Assembly (NCBI RefSeq): GCF_003712105.1
Contig: NZ_RHLG01000004.1
Span: 1 to 64,000, forward strand
Reading direction: 5' to 3'
Length of the DNA: 64,000 nucleotides
Source: Winogradskyella sp.
Lineage (GTDB): Bacteria; Bacteroidota; Bacteroidia; Flavobacteriales; Flavobacteriaceae
Shown: in pieces, positions 17,424 to 27,830 of the stretch
Position numbering within the stretch: position 1 is the first letter of the stretch
Layout of the letters: each line of letters opens with the position of its first letter
Notes under the pieces: model-generated
Told to the model about the DNA's origin: nothing
The model's input: the letters and a program-made list of their open reading frames with translations, nothing else
Databases searched by the model: none
Made by a program: the position numbers and the translations under genes

Positions 17424-17750
17424 ATGGCAAAATTCAATAAAAAATATCTAAAACCCTTCAAAAACATTTATGTAATAGGCATAGTTGCTTTTGCTATTTG
17501 GATGATTTTTTTTGATACGCATTCATGGCTTTTACATCGAGACTTAAATAAAGATATTGAAGCACTTGAAAACGAAAAAACTTACTACAAAAACGAAATG
17601 AAGAAGGACAAAAAAGCTATAGAAGCACTGAGTACTGAAGAAGGCGTAGAAAAAGTTGCAAGAGAAACCTACTACATGAAAAAGCCAAAGGAAGAGATTT
17701 ATATTATAGAGTACCAAGACAGTATTCCAAAACAAAAAGAAGATGAGTAA
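17424..17750 (+). CDS. DivIC/FtsB-like septum formation initiator
   Basis: 108 residues with one membrane helix (about 14-30) followed by a coiled coil (about 38-70, 'DLNKDIEALENEKTYYKNEMKKDKKAIEAL') and the conserved 'VEKVARETYYMKKPKEEIYII' tail. This is the DivIC/FtsB architecture, a bitopic protein of the divisome. It lies between udk and the mutase small subunit, an order I recognise from other flavobacteria, and overlaps the next start by eight bases. Confidence 0.9.
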   Translation: MAKFNKKYLKPFKNIYVIGIVAFAIWMIFFDTHSWLLHRDLNKDIEALENEKTYYKNEMKKDKKAIEALSTEEGVEKVARETYYMKKPKEEIYIIEYQDSIPKQKEDE

Positions 17751-19101
17751 AAGGTTGTTTGATGAGTTTAGTCCTGTGTCTTCTAAAGCTTGGAAGCAAA
17801 AAATTCAGGTAGACCTTAAAGGTGCTGATTATAATGAAACACTGATTTGGAAAACCCAAGAAGGTATCGATGTAAAACCGTTTTACCATTCAGATGAGTT
17901 GCCTTCTTTACCCCAAGTTTCTAGTACCTCAGCTAAAGATTGGAAAATCGCCCAAGCTATAGATGCCAATGGTGTAGACAAAGCAAATACTGAAGCTAAA
18001 CAAAGTATTGAAAACGGTGCCGAATTCATAATCTTCAATCAGGTTGGTGACAATACTGATATAAAAAGTTTAATCAATGGCATTGATGTACCAATTCATA
18101 TTAATTTTTCAATCTTATCTCAATCAAACATAAAACAGCTTTCAGAATTAGGGTTAGAAAAATTCTCTATTAATAATGATATCATTGGCAACCTTGGTAA
18201 AACTGGCAACTGGTTCCATAACCTCAAAGAAGACCACCAAATATTAGAGAAAAGCGTTTCCGTTTCTAATGCTATTCAAATTAATACTGAGCATTATCAA
18301 AATGCAGGTGCTCATTCGGTTCAACAACTAGCTTATGCTATTGCCCATGCTAATGAATATCTAAATCATTTTAATGAGCAGCTTAGCACGACTAAAAAGG
18401 AAAGCTTAACCATAAACTTTAATGTAAGTATTGGTAGCAACTACTTCTTTGAAATTGCTAAGCTAAGAGCACTACGATTATTATGGTCGACACTTTCAAA
18501 AGCGTATGGTTTTAATTCTGATTGTGTAATTTCTGCAACTCCAAGTAAACGAAACAAAACCATATACGATTACAATGTTAACATGCTTCGCACAACTACG
18601 GAGTGTATGAGTGCTGTTTTAGGTGGCGCGAATATTGTTTGTAATCAGCCATACAATTACCTTTTTCAGGAGTCCACAGAGTTTGGAGAACGTATCGCTA
18701 GAAATCAGCTATTAGTTCTAAAAAAGGAGAGTTATTTTGATGTTGTAAATAATCCATCTGATGGATCATATTATATAGAAAGTCTCACCAATCAAATGGC
18801 AGAAAAAGCATTAGAAATTTTTAAGTCAATCGAAAAAAATGGAGGTTTCCTAAATCAGCTTAAAGATGGAACCATTCAAAGAAAACTAAAAGAAAGTGCT
18901 GCCAAAGAACAAGAACAATTTGATAATGGCGACATCACTTTATTAGGTACAAATAAACATCCAAACGCTGCAGATAAAATGAAATCTGCTATTGAAAAAC
19001 AACCTTTTATGAAGGTTGAAAAACGAAAAACCTTAATTGAACCAATAATTGAGAAAAGATTATCTGAAAAATTGGAAATCAATAGATTAAACGAAGAATA
19101 A
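17743..19101 (+). CDS. mutA: Methylmalonyl-CoA mutase small subunit
   Basis: 452 residues. It aligns with the TIM-barrel part of methylmalonyl-CoA mutase: 'FSPVSSKAWKQKIQVDLKGADYNETLIWKTQEGI', 'AGAHSVQQLAYAIAHANEYL', 'SIGSNYFFEIAKLRALRLLW', 'DYNVNMLRTTTECMSAVLGGANIVCNQPYN' and 'DGSYYIESLTNQMAEKAL'. In alpha/beta-type mutases the small subunit lacks the B12-binding residues and is structural. This copy is shorter than the usual ~620 residues because the whole C-terminal cobalamin-like domain is absent. It works with the large subunit 640 bp downstream in interconverting succinyl-CoA and methylmalonyl-CoA. Confidence 0.92.
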   Translation: MSKRLFDEFSPVSSKAWKQKIQVDLKGADYNETLIWKTQEGIDVKPFYHSDELPSLPQVSSTSAKDWKIAQAIDANGVDKANTEAKQSIENGAEFIIFNQVGDNTDIKSLINGIDVPIHINFSILSQSNIKQLSELGLEKFSINNDIIGNLGKTGNWFHNLKEDHQILEKSVSVSNAIQINTEHYQNAGAHSVQQLAYAIAHANEYLNHFNEQLSTTKKESLTINFNVSIGSNYFFEIAKLRALRLLWSTLSKAYGFNSDCVISATPSKRNKTIYDYNVNMLRTTTECMSAVLGGANIVCNQPYNYLFQESTEFGERIARNQLLVLKKESYFDVVNNPSDGSYYIESLTNQMAEKALEIFKSIEKNGGFLNQLKDGTIQRKLKESAAKEQEQFDNGDITLLGTNKHPNAADKMKSAIEKQPFMKVEKRKTLIEPIIEKRLSEKLEINRLNEE

Positions 19102-19104
19102 AAC

Positions 19105-19746
19105 ATGGTATTGAAAACATCTATACTACCTATATTATTACTTTTGAGTTTGGCATTTCAATCTTGTAAAGACAACCCCAAACTGGAGAATATTTTTGAT
19201 GAAGAACAACCAAAAAATACGCTTGAAGGCCAAAGACATTTTCTAGAAAATGATGGCATTCAATTATTTCTTCCTGAAGAATTTGAACGCTATTCTGCGT
19301 CAAAATACGAGGTGCTTTTAGATTCATTAGTGAGTAAAAAAGAGTTTGAATTAGAACGTCAAAGATTACGATATATAAGAAATCTTGAAGGGAATAATTA
19401 CATTTATTTTGCTTCGGAGTTAGGAACAACTTATTTCGCAAATACAATTCCATATGCACCAATAAAAAAACAAGATGCGCAAAAGCTTTTAGGCATTATA
19501 AGACAAAATCAAGAAAATGCGTCTGAAGTTTCTGGAATTGAATACACCAGAATAACGGCAAAGTATAATAACCTTGGTAAAACCCAAATCTTCAAAGCAA
19601 TTTTTAGAGTTGATATAAAGAAACAAAACCGATCTTTTTACCAGCAAGCCTATTTTATAAGTTCTAATCAAAAATCACTTCTATTAAACATAACTACACC
19701 TTTAGATTTAGATTTTGACCCATACATAGAGAAAACGATTTTTTAA
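19105..19746 (+). CDS. Lipoprotein of unknown function between mutase subunits
   Basis: 213 residues with a lipoprotein signal (lipobox FQSC, Cys about residue 21). The mature part has no motif that I recognise; it contains '[25 protein letters not shown]' and a beta-rich C-terminal half. Its stop overlaps the ATG of the large mutase subunit (TAATG), so it is embedded in the operon. A lipid-anchored envelope protein between two subunits of a cytosolic enzyme is odd and is probably positional rather than functional. I cannot assign a role. Confidence 0.75.
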   Translation: MVLKTSILPILLLLSLAFQSCKDNPKLENIFDEEQPKNTLEGQRHFLENDGIQLFLPEEFERYSASKYEVLLDSLVSKKEFELERQRLRYIRNLEGNNYIYFASELGTTYFANTIPYAPIKKQDAQKLLGIIRQNQENASEVSGIEYTRITAKYNNLGKTQIFKAIFRVDIKKQNRSFYQQAYFISSNQKSLLLNITTPLDLDFDPYIEKTIF

Positions 19747-21872
19747 TGTCTAGAAAAGATATTCAACATATAACCTTAACTACTAGTTCTCTTAAAGAAA
19801 ATAGTCAGAACTCTAAGGGCGTATTTAAAACAGCTGAAAATATAGATGTTAAAGCGACTTATTCGGCTCAGGATATTTTAGACCTCGAGCATCTCGAATT
19901 TGTAGCCGGTATAGCACCAAATCTTCGTGGACCATATTCTACAATGTATGTTCGTAGACCTTGGACCATTAGGCAATATGCAGGCTTCTCTACCGCTGAA
20001 GAAAGTAATGCATTCTACAGGCGTAACTTAGCTGCCGGTCAAAAAGGTTTATCTGTGGCTTTCGATTTGGCGACGCATCGCGGCTATGATAGTGATCATG
20101 AACGTGTTGTTGGTGATGTTGGTAAAGCTGGTGTTGCCATCGATTCGGTTGAAGATATGAAAATTTTATTCGACCAAATTCCCTTAGATAAAATGTCTGT
20201 CTCAATGACTATGAATGGTGCTGTATTACCGATTATGGCATTTTATATTGTTGCAGCAGAAGAACAAGGTGTACAACCAGAACAGCTTGCTGGCACAATT
20301 CAAAATGATATTCTTAAGGAATTTATGGTTCGTAATACGTATATCTATCCACCAACACCTTCTATGAAAATTATATCGGATATTTTTGAATACACAAGTA
20401 AAAATATGCCACGCTTCAACAGTATAAGTATCTCCGGGTACCACATGCAAGAAGCTGGTGCTACTTGCGATATAGAACTTGCTTATACCCTAGCCGACGG
20501 TTTAGAATATATTAGAAAAGGATTAGCTGCTGGTATGGATATCGATACTTTTGCACCGCGATTGTCGTTCTTTTGGGCAATTGGTATGAACCATTTTATG
20601 GAAATCTCAAAAATGCGTGCAGCACGTATGCTATGGGCAAAAATGGTAAAACAATTTAATCCAAAAAACCCAAAATCTTTAGCGCTTCGAACTCATTGTC
20701 AAACCTCTGGTTGGAGTTTAACAGAACAAGATCCATTTAACAATGTTGCCAGAACATGTATCGAGGCAACAGCTGCAGCTTTTGGCGGTACACAAAGCCT
20801 TCATACTAATGCTTTAGATGAAGCTATTGCATTACCTACAGATTTTTCTGCGCGAATAGCAAGAAACACTCAAATCTATTTGCAAGAAGAAACACACATA
20901 ACAAAGACGGTTGATCCTTGGGCTGGAAGTTATTATGTCGAAAAACTCACAAACGATATTGCACAAAAAGCATGGCAACTTATTGAAGAAGTAGAAAATC
21001 TTGGTGGAATGACCAAAGCCATTGAAGCTGGGATTCCAAAATTACGAATAGAAGAAGCTGCCGCTCGTAAACAAGCTCGAATAGACTCGGGACAGGACAT
21101 TATAGTTGGCGTAAATAAGTATCGTCTTGAAGAGGAAGATCCATTACATATTCTGGAAGTTGATAATCAAACTGTGCGTTTACAACAAATTGAACGTCTA
21201 GATTCAATTAAAGCCAATAGAAACGCTGAAGAAGTAAAGACAGCGCTTTTAAAATTAACTAAAGCAGCTAAAACAGGTGAAAATAATTTATTAGCTTTAG
21301 CTGTAGATGCTGCAAGAAAAAGAGCAACATTAGGTGAAATTAGCGATGCTCTTGAAGAAGAGTTTGGACGATACAAAGCACAAATAAAATCATTTTCTGG
21401 CGTGTATAGTAAAGAGATTAAAGACGATAGTAGCTTCAAAAAAGCAAGAGCCTTGGCTGACCAATTTGCAGAGCAAGATGGGCGCAGACCAAGAATTATG
21501 ATTGCCAAAATGGGACAAGACGGTCACGACCGAGGCGCTAAAGTTGTAGCCACAGGTTATGCAGACGTTGGCTTCGATGTGGATATTGGCCCTTTATTTC
21601 AAACTCCAAAAGAAGCTGCTAAACAAGCTGTGGAAAATGATGTGCATATATTAGGTGTATCTTCATTGGCTGCTGGTCATAAAACCCTTGTGCCGCAAGT
21701 TATTGAAGAACTAAAGAGCTATGGCAGAGACGATATTATGGTTATTGTTGGTGGTGTGATACCTAAACAAGATTACCAGTTTTTATTTGATGCAGGTGCT
21801 GTTGCAGTTTTTGGACCAGGTACAAAAATCAGCGATGCTGCAATTCAGATTTTAGAGATTTTGATAGATTAA
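19746..21872 (+). CDS. scpA: Methylmalonyl-CoA mutase large (catalytic) subunit
   Basis: 708 residues, the full catalytic subunit. The substrate-binding barrel includes '[34 protein letters not shown]', '[18 protein letters not shown]' and '[30 protein letters not shown]'. The C-terminal cobalamin domain has the DxHxxG motif in '[14 protein letters not shown]', then '[14 protein letters not shown]' and '[26 protein letters not shown]'. Together with the small subunit it isomerises methylmalonyl-CoA to succinyl-CoA using adenosylcobalamin. A decayed copy of its last 32 codons lies at 24695-24790. Confidence 0.97.
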   Translation: MSRKDIQHITLTTSSLKENSQNSKGVFKTAENIDVKATYSAQDILDLEHLEFVAGIAPNLRGPYSTMYVRRPWTIRQYAGFSTAEESNAFYRRNLAAGQKGLSVAFDLATHRGYDSDHERVVGDVGKAGVAIDSVEDMKILFDQIPLDKMSVSMTMNGAVLPIMAFYIVAAEEQGVQPEQLAGTIQNDILKEFMVRNTYIYPPTPSMKIISDIFEYTSKNMPRFNSISISGYHMQEAGATCDIELAYTLADGLEYIRKGLAAGMDIDTFAPRLSFFWAIGMNHFMEISKMRAARMLWAKMVKQFNPKNPKSLALRTHCQTSGWSLTEQDPFNNVARTCIEATAAAFGGTQSLHTNALDEAIALPTDFSARIARNTQIYLQEETHITKTVDPWAGSYYVEKLTNDIAQKAWQLIEEVENLGGMTKAIEAGIPKLRIEEAAARKQARIDSGQDIIVGVNKYRLEEEDPLHILEVDNQTVRLQQIERLDSIKANRNAEEVKTALLKLTKAAKTGENNLLALAVDAARKRATLGEISDALEEEFGRYKAQIKSFSGVYSKEIKDDSSFKKARALADQFAEQDGRRPRIMIAKMGQDGHDRGAKVVATGYADVGFDVDIGPLFQTPKEAAKQAVENDVHILGVSSLAAGHKTLVPQVIEELKSYGRDDIMVIVGGVIPKQDYQFLFDAGAVAVFGPGTKISDAAIQILEILID

Positions 21873-21875
21873 ACA

Positions 21876-23063
21876 ATGTTTGGGTTTAACCAGATACACG
21901 TGCATATTTTCAGAAGTGCAATTCTCCTATTGTGTATTTTGGTATGTAACTCAAGTTTTAGTCAACAAAAGCGTAAATCTCAATTAAAGTCAGGAAAAAA
22001 TATCATTTCCTCTAAGTCAAAAAAGAATAAACTCAATATTCTTAGTGGTGCTGATGGTCCATATATTATTAACGATACGCTAGCAATTAGAGTTTCAAGA
22101 CAAAACGATATCAGGACTAGTTCTGTTAAGTTAGGAGATTCCATCCTTGTGGAAGTTGACAATATTGATAAAGACCGTTTTTACATCAATTTAAATTCAG
22201 AATACAATATTCCAAAAACGGAATACAAAATGCCCGATAAGTTGGTTGTGCTGTCTGATATTGAAGGTAATTATAATGCATTATACGGTCTTTTATTGGC
22301 CAATAATATTATCGATAAAGACCACAATTGGATATTTGGAAATGGACACCTTGTGATCAACGGAGACATTATTGATCGCGGTAAAAATGTAACACAAGTG
22401 TTGTGGTTACTCTATAAATTAGACCAACAATCTAAAAAATATGATGGTAAAGTACATGTTATTATAGGCAATCACGAAATCCTAAACTTACATGGTGACA
22501 ATAGATACAACAGAGGTAAATATATCAACGTAGCTCAAAAAATAAGTGGTTTAGACAAACAAAAAGAGGCTTTAGAGTACTTATTTTCCCCTACGACTGA
22601 ATTAGGAAAATGGCTATCTACAAAAAACGTGGTTGAAAAAATTGGAGGTTATATTTTTGTTCATGGCGGTCTAAGTAAAGATTTATTAGACTATAAACTA
22701 AGCCTAAAACAAATTAACCAAATTGCACGGTCTAATTATCATAACTCTAGACAAAATCAGAAAAACGAAACTATTAAATTTCTTTACGGTTCTAAAGGCC
22801 CGTTCTGGTATCGAGGGTTAGCCAAAAAAAAGCTAAAGTCAAAACATTTTGATGAGATTTTGAAGTTCTACAATTCTGAAAAAATAGTTGTTGGACATAC
22901 TGTTGTTGATCAAGTACAAACTGGTTATAACGGCAGGTTCATCAATATTGATGTAAAACATGGCAAAGAAAAATTCTCTGGAACATCTTTTGCGCTTCTT
23001 ATTATAAATCGCTCAGAATATATAATTGATGATATAGGTAATAAAACACCTTTAAAGTATTAA
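21876..23063 (+). CDS. Exported metallophosphoesterase
   Basis: 395 residues with an N-terminal signal sequence (hydrophobic about 12-27, then SSFSQQ). The calcineurin-like core begins 'KLVVLSDIEGNYNALYGLL' (here D-x-E instead of the usual D-x-H), followed by 'LVINGDIIDRGKNVTQVLWLL' (GDxxDRG), 'VHVIIGNHEILNLHGD' (GNHE), 'IFVHGGL' and 'KIVVGHTVVDQVQTGYNGRFINIDV' (GHT). Apart from the first motif the metal-binding residues are intact, resembling PPP-type serine/threonine phosphatases or ApaH relatives. It follows the mutase gene by three bases and ends at the base before the stop of the convergent CotH gene. Confidence 0.9.
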   Translation: MFGFNQIHVHIFRSAILLLCILVCNSSFSQQKRKSQLKSGKNIISSKSKKNKLNILSGADGPYIINDTLAIRVSRQNDIRTSSVKLGDSILVEVDNIDKDRFYINLNSEYNIPKTEYKMPDKLVVLSDIEGNYNALYGLLLANNIIDKDHNWIFGNGHLVINGDIIDRGKNVTQVLWLLYKLDQQSKKYDGKVHVIIGNHEILNLHGDNRYNRGKYINVAQKISGLDKQKEALEYLFSPTTELGKWLSTKNVVEKIGGYIFVHGGLSKDLLDYKLSLKQINQIARSNYHNSRQNQKNETIKFLYGSKGPFWYRGLAKKKLKSKHFDEILKFYNSEKIVVGHTVVDQVQTGYNGRFINIDVKHGKEKFSGTSFALLIINRSEYIIDDIGNKTPLKY

Positions 23064-24512
23064 TCACAAAGATTTTATATAGCTGTCTAAGTATATCATT
23101 CGCCTTTCAAACCAATCTTTAATATACTCAAAATGCTTTTCATTTGATATTTGCGTCAGCTTATTTTGCCAAACCATATGCTCACGCATATATACATTTT
23201 CTTTAGTGAATTTCTCATAAATTACCTCAATATGAGGCCAGATAACGCTATTGCTGAATTCGCCTTTTCTGAGATAATCCCAACGTCTTTTGAGTTTTGA
23301 TGTATAGTTGTTTGGATTTAAAGCTATTAATCTTTTAAACAGGCCATTAGTTAGCACATCATCGGTTGTTACTATACGCTTCCCATCTTGTATAACGCCA
23401 AAAGTTCCATCTAAATCCCATGGCACAAAAAAGAATGGCTCGTCTTTATCATATTTTGCCAAAAAGTAGTTTTTACCAAGGTTATCTGTGGCTCTAATAA
23501 CATTAACAAAAAGATAATAATCAATAACATTGTCTAAGTCTACTAAACTAGAAATCTTACTTTTAAATTCAGAATTAGATCCATTAATGACTAAATCCTG
23601 AAGATTATACAAATCCTGATAATCTGATCGATAATCAATTAAAGGATATTCTGTTTTCCAACCGTTCCAATGAGGAAATATGTTATTATATGGCTCTGAT
23701 ATTTTTATAAAACTTGGACCGCCTTTATACGAATTAGCTTCATACAATTGACCGTTAATGCTATCACCATGGTGTGACTTTAACTTTAGTTGTTTTTTAT
23801 CGACTGGTTCGCATAATTGATACAAGCCCTGATACTCTCCATTTTTAAAAACCTCGACATATTTTGCTTCAAATCCATTTTTAGCTTCGGGTTCTTTTTT
23901 GAAATAATAAGGCTTATGAATATTTAGCCATAACTTAATTGCAACCATAGATCGTAACCTCAAAGGTTCATTATACATGGCGTCGAGCATCCAGTCATCA
24001 TCACTGCGCATACTTCTAAATTGAACATCAACGGTTTCTTTAGTATCAGAATCCTTCCAAAATTCTAAATCATAAGATTTTTTGGCAAAGGTTAAGGATA
24101 AATTACCTCTATGTCTCACACCAACGCAAGCTTCTATAAAATATTGATCATTATAATACGTTAAAATCCCAGCTGACTTTTTTCGGTTATTGATTACTGA
24201 AGCATTCAATTTTAAATGAATAACCGGTAAGCTCGTAATAAACAATTTGTACGTTTTATCCTGTGCAGTAACCGAGAATACATCTGTGTAATTAAGTTTT
24301 GAAGGCTTATCTAACTTAAATAATTCCCCAAAATCAATACCACTAATTTGATACGTATCTAATTGCTCGAAATCAGCAATATGCCAAATTATAATATTGT
24401 TAGTACTATCAACACCAAAGCTTCCGCTTTGAGCCTTAATAGTCTGACTAAAACCCAATAGTGGTAAAGAAAAAAATATAATAGTTATGGAAATAATATA
24501 ATATTTTCTCAT
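23064..24512 (-). CDS. CotH kinase family protein, secreted
   Basis: 482 residues with a signal peptide (about 1-22, ending GFSQT). The CotH core appears as 'VRHRGNLSLTFAKKSYDLEFW', 'DDWMLDAMYNEPLRLRSMVAIKLW', 'VEVFKNGEYQGLYQLCEPVDKKQL', 'VDLDNVIDYYLFVNVIRATDNLGKNYFLA' and 'PFFFVPWDLDGTFG' (the DLD metal-binding motif). CotH proteins are atypical kinases that phosphorylate secreted proteins. The target here is unknown. It is transcribed towards the metallophosphoesterase, with stops touching. Confidence 0.88.
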   Translation of the reverse strand: MRKYYIISITIIFFSLPLLGFSQTIKAQSGSFGVDSTNNIIIWHIADFEQLDTYQISGIDFGELFKLDKPSKLNYTDVFSVTAQDKTYKLFITSLPVIHLKLNASVINNRKKSAGILTYYNDQYFIEACVGVRHRGNLSLTFAKKSYDLEFWKDSDTKETVDVQFRSMRSDDDWMLDAMYNEPLRLRSMVAIKLWLNIHKPYYFKKEPEAKNGFEAKYVEVFKNGEYQGLYQLCEPVDKKQLKLKSHHGDSINGQLYEANSYKGGPSFIKISEPYNNIFPHWNGWKTEYPLIDYRSDYQDLYNLQDLVINGSNSEFKSKISSLVDLDNVIDYYLFVNVIRATDNLGKNYFLAKYDKDEPFFFVPWDLDGTFGVIQDGKRIVTTDDVLTNGLFKRLIALNPNNYTSKLKRRWDYLRKGEFSNSVIWPHIEVIYEKFTKENVYMREHMVWQNKLTQISNEKHFEYIKDWFERRMIYLDSYIKSL

Positions 24513-24691
24513 TTGCTAAATTTAGGATAAAAATATTACTAAATGTATAATTTCAATTGCAGGCTAATCATCGTAAATAACTCAATTTAATTAGTAAAAA
24601 CAACTAACCTACAAAAGGTTATTTAAAAGCAGTTCATTACCTAAAGAATAACACATCTATAATGAATTCATTATAAAGCTCTTTACCTGAT

Positions 24692-24790
24692 CTTCAATTT
24701 CTTTTTGACGCTAGCACTTTGGGTGTTTTTGGAGCTGGTACAAAAATTAGTGCTGCTGCAATTTAGATTTTAGAAATTTTTATAGGTTAA
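24692..24790 (+). pseudogene. Decayed 3' fragment of a methylmalonyl-CoA mutase gene
   Basis: The 388-bp gap at 24513-24900 holds no intact gene, but 24695-24790 aligns without gaps to the last 96 bases of scpA (21777-21872). I count 75 identical bases of 96. It translates as QFLFDASTLGVFGAGTKISAAAI, a stop (TAG at 24764-24766), then ILEIFIG and TAA at the same point as the parent. It represents the end of the cobalamin-binding domain. It is a remnant of a duplicated or displaced mutase-type gene. The rest of the gap shows nothing that I can support. Confidence 0.75.
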
Positions 24791-24900
24791 TTTTTCTTCA
24801 CTCGCAATATTAAACTAAAAGTTTAGTTAAAATATTAATATAAATATCAATGTCAGAATTATATTACTAAATTGTACATTATTTTAATAAAACCATCAAT

Positions 24901-27759
24901 ATGAAAAGAAAGATTTCTATTTTCCTGAGTTTATTTTTACTATCAATAGTATCTGCGTTTAGCTCAGTAGTTGCTCAAATCAAAACAGATTTAGAAAACC
25001 AAAAAGAGAGAGTAATTCCCTCAGACAATTTACCAATTACACCTGATGTAAAAATTGGCAAACTAGATAACGGACTCACCTATTACATTCAAAATAATGG
25101 CAAACCTCAAGACAAAGTTGAACTGAGATTAGCTATTAAAGCAGGTTCTATCCTAGAAACTGAAGACCAATTAGGCTTGGCCCATTTTATGGAACATATG
25201 AACTTTAATGGTACAACCAATTTCAAGAAAAATGAACTTGTTGATTACTTACAAGGCATAGGCATAGAATTTGGCGCTGACCTTAATGCTTATACTAGTT
25301 TTGATGAAACGGTATATATATTACCTATCCCAAGTGATGACCCTGAAAAATTGAATAAGGGGTTTCAAATACTTAATGATTGGGCTGGCAATGCTTTATT
25401 AACCGAGAAAGATATTGATGAAGAAAGAGGAGTTGTAATTGAAGAATATAGAACAAGACTTGGTGCTGGAACCCGAATGCAATCCAAATATCTTGATAAA
25501 ATTGCATACAAATCCAAATATGCAGAACGTTTGCCAATCGGCACAAAAGAGAATCTAGAAAATTTTGATTACGAAAGTGTAAGAAACTTTCAAAAAGATT
25601 GGTATCGACCAAATCTTATGGCTGTTATTGCCGTTGGAGATTTAGATGTTGAGACTTTAGAGAAAAAAATAATTGAAAATTTTAGTAATCTTAAGAATCC
25701 TGAAAACCCTAAGCCAAGAAAAGAATTTGGCTCTGAAAATCATGACGGCACTCTAATTGCAATAGAATGGGATGAAGAAGCCACTTCAAGTCAAGTACAA
25801 ATTTATTACAAGGATAAAGGACAGCCTCAAAAAACTAGAACTGTAAAAGATTATCGAGATAATATGGTGGAAGGTCTTTTTGACCAAATGATTAATAACA
25901 GGCTTGCTGAGTTTAGCAATAAACCTAATCCTCCTTTTATATTTGGTTTTTCTTATAAAGGACAAATCATAGGCAATAAAGAAGCTTATCAGTCATTTGC
26001 ACAAACGAACGAAACTGGTCAGATGGCAGCTTTAAAGACATTATTAGAAGAAAATGAGCGCGTAAAGCGTTATGGCTTTAAACCCTCAGAATTTGAACGC
26101 GCTAAAAAAGACTACATCGCTCGTTTAGAACGTAGTTATAAAAATAAAGATAAGTTAGAATCTAACCGAATTGTTGGACGATATATTCAGCATTTCTTAA
26201 GAGAAAATCCTATCCCTGGCGAGGCTTGGGTTTATAACTATGCTAAAGAAGAATTACCTAACATTATGTTATCTGAAGTAAACGGGTTGATAAAAGATTT
26301 TTTGCATGATGATAATCGTTTAGTGATTCTTACAGGACCAAAAAAAGAAGGTCTTACTAAAGTTACTGAACAGGAAGTTATTAATTTGTTAGATAGCGTT
26401 AAAAAATCTGATATTCAAGATTATGAAGATGAGAGTGTTAGAAGTGAAATGATGGTAACTAAACCTACTAAAGGAAGCATTATTGAGACTATTTTAAATA
26501 ACGAAGGCAAACCTATTGAGACCACAACGTTAATATTAAGTAACGGCGCAAAAGTAACTTATAAAAAGACAGATTTTAAAAATGACGAAGTGCTATTTGA
26601 TGCTTTTAGCTTTGGAGGTACATCACTTTATGATGATGACGTATTTAAGCAAGTAGCAAATGCAAATGGTGGATTAGCAGAAGCAAGTTTAGATGGTTTG
26701 TCTAAAAATGATATGGCCAAAATGATGTCAGGTAAAATTGCCAGAGTAAGACCATCTATTGGTGCATACTCTGAGAACTTAAGAGGTTCTGCTTCGCCTA
26801 AAGATATTGAGACGCTTTTCCAAATGATTCATCTTTATTTCACTAAACTTGATAAAGATAAAGAAGCCTTTGCATCATACGTTAGTAAACAAAAAGCGTT
26901 TTTAGGTAATTTTTTATCAAACCCTAATATTGCGTTTCAAGTTGAAGTTGGTAAATTTTTAAATGAAGGTAACCCGAGATTTACTGGATTACCAACTTCT
27001 GAAGACTATGATAAGGCCAATTACGATTTAGCATACGAAAAATACAAGGAGCGCTTTGCAAATGCGGGAGATTTTAATTTCTATTTTGTTGGAAACATAA
27101 ACGAGGACCAACTCAAAGATTTAGCCGAAACATATCTTGCATCACTACCAGATAATGGTGAGAGAGAACATTACAACGTACCTTCATTTAGACCAAAAAC
27201 AGGTAGTCATGAGCTAACGGTAAGAAAAGGTTCTGAGCCAAAGAGTCAAGTACGAATAAGTTATTCTGGCGAAACAACTTATGATGTAAAAGAAGCTCGA
27301 GCATTAGATGTCCTTGGCGAGGCTTTAAGTATTAAATTGATTGAAAAACTTAGAGAAGAAGAAGGTGGTGTCTATGGAGCTGGTGCTAGAGGCTCGATTT
27401 CAAAAATACCTTATTCAAGATATAACTTTAGCATATCTTTTCCTTGTGCTCCTGAGAATGTTGACAAATTAATTAATGCATCACTAGCCGAGGTGCAAAA
27501 AATAATTGACAATGGTCCTACTGACGATGATCTTGAGAAAGTTAAAAAGGCTAAACTACTTTCTCGAAAAGACCAATTAGAACAAAACCGATTTTGGCTA
27601 AACGTTATTAGAAGTGCAGATTACGTCGGAAACGATTTGAATAATGTTCTGAATTATGAAAACAACATTAATACAATTTCAAAAAAAGATGTTCAGAATG
27701 CCGCAAAGAAATACCTTACCAAAGGTTATTTAAAAGCCATTTTATTGCCTGAAGAATAG
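24901..27759 (+). CDS. M16 family zinc metallopeptidase (exported)
   Basis: 952 residues with a signal peptide (about 1-26, ending VVAQ). The N-terminal M16 domain carries the inverted zinc motif HxxEH in 'LGLAHFMEHMNFNGTTNF' and the downstream glutamate region 'ERGVVIEEYRTR', so it should be catalytic. Three further M16-fold domains complete a two-fold repeat like pitrilysin. The C-terminal half contains 'EALSIKLIEKLREEEGGVYGAGARG', the typical R/Y motif. It probably degrades peptides in the periplasm. It converges on a second, different M16 gene across a shared terminator. Confidence 0.95.
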   Translation: MKRKISIFLSLFLLSIVSAFSSVVAQIKTDLENQKERVIPSDNLPITPDVKIGKLDNGLTYYIQNNGKPQDKVELRLAIKAGSILETEDQLGLAHFMEHMNFNGTTNFKKNELVDYLQGIGIEFGADLNAYTSFDETVYILPIPSDDPEKLNKGFQILNDWAGNALLTEKDIDEERGVVIEEYRTRLGAGTRMQSKYLDKIAYKSKYAERLPIGTKENLENFDYESVRNFQKDWYRPNLMAVIAVGDLDVETLEKKIIENFSNLKNPENPKPRKEFGSENHDGTLIAIEWDEEATSSQVQIYYKDKGQPQKTRTVKDYRDNMVEGLFDQMINNRLAEFSNKPNPPFIFGFSYKGQIIGNKEAYQSFAQTNETGQMAALKTLLEENERVKRYGFKPSEFERAKKDYIARLERSYKNKDKLESNRIVGRYIQHFLRENPIPGEAWVYNYAKEELPNIMLSEVNGLIKDFLHDDNRLVILTGPKKEGLTKVTEQEVINLLDSVKKSDIQDYEDESVRSEMMVTKPTKGSIIETILNNEGKPIETTTLILSNGAKVTYKKTDFKNDEVLFDAFSFGGTSLYDDDVFKQVANANGGLAEASLDGLSKNDMAKMMSGKIARVRPSIGAYSENLRGSASPKDIETLFQMIHLYFTKLDKDKEAFASYVSKQKAFLGNFLSNPNIAFQVEVGKFLNEGNPRFTGLPTSEDYDKANYDLAYEKYKERFANAGDFNFYFVGNINEDQLKDLAETYLASLPDNGEREHYNVPSFRPKTGSHELTVRKGSEPKSQVRISYSGETTYDVKEARALDVLGEALSIKLIEKLREEEGGVYGAGARGSISKIPYSRYNFSISFPCAPENVDKLINASLAEVQKIIDNGPTDDDLEKVKKAKLLSRKDQLEQNRFWLNVIRSADYVGNDLNNVLNYENNINTISKKDVQNAAKKYLTKGYLKAILLPEE

Positions 27760-27781
27760 CATTTTTATTATTTGGATAAAC

Positions 27782-27810
27782 AAAAAGCTCTTCAAATTGA
27801 AGAGCTTTTT
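27782..27810. terminator. Bidirectional terminator between convergent M16 genes
   Basis: AAAAAGCTCTTC (27782-27793) and GAAGAGCTTTTT (27799-27810) are a perfect 12-bp inverted repeat with a 5-base loop (AAATT). A-run and T-run flanks allow termination from both sides; it lies 22 bases after one M16 stop and 20 before the other. Confidence 0.88.
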
Positions 27811-27830
27811 AATTTAAAGTAGGATACTAT

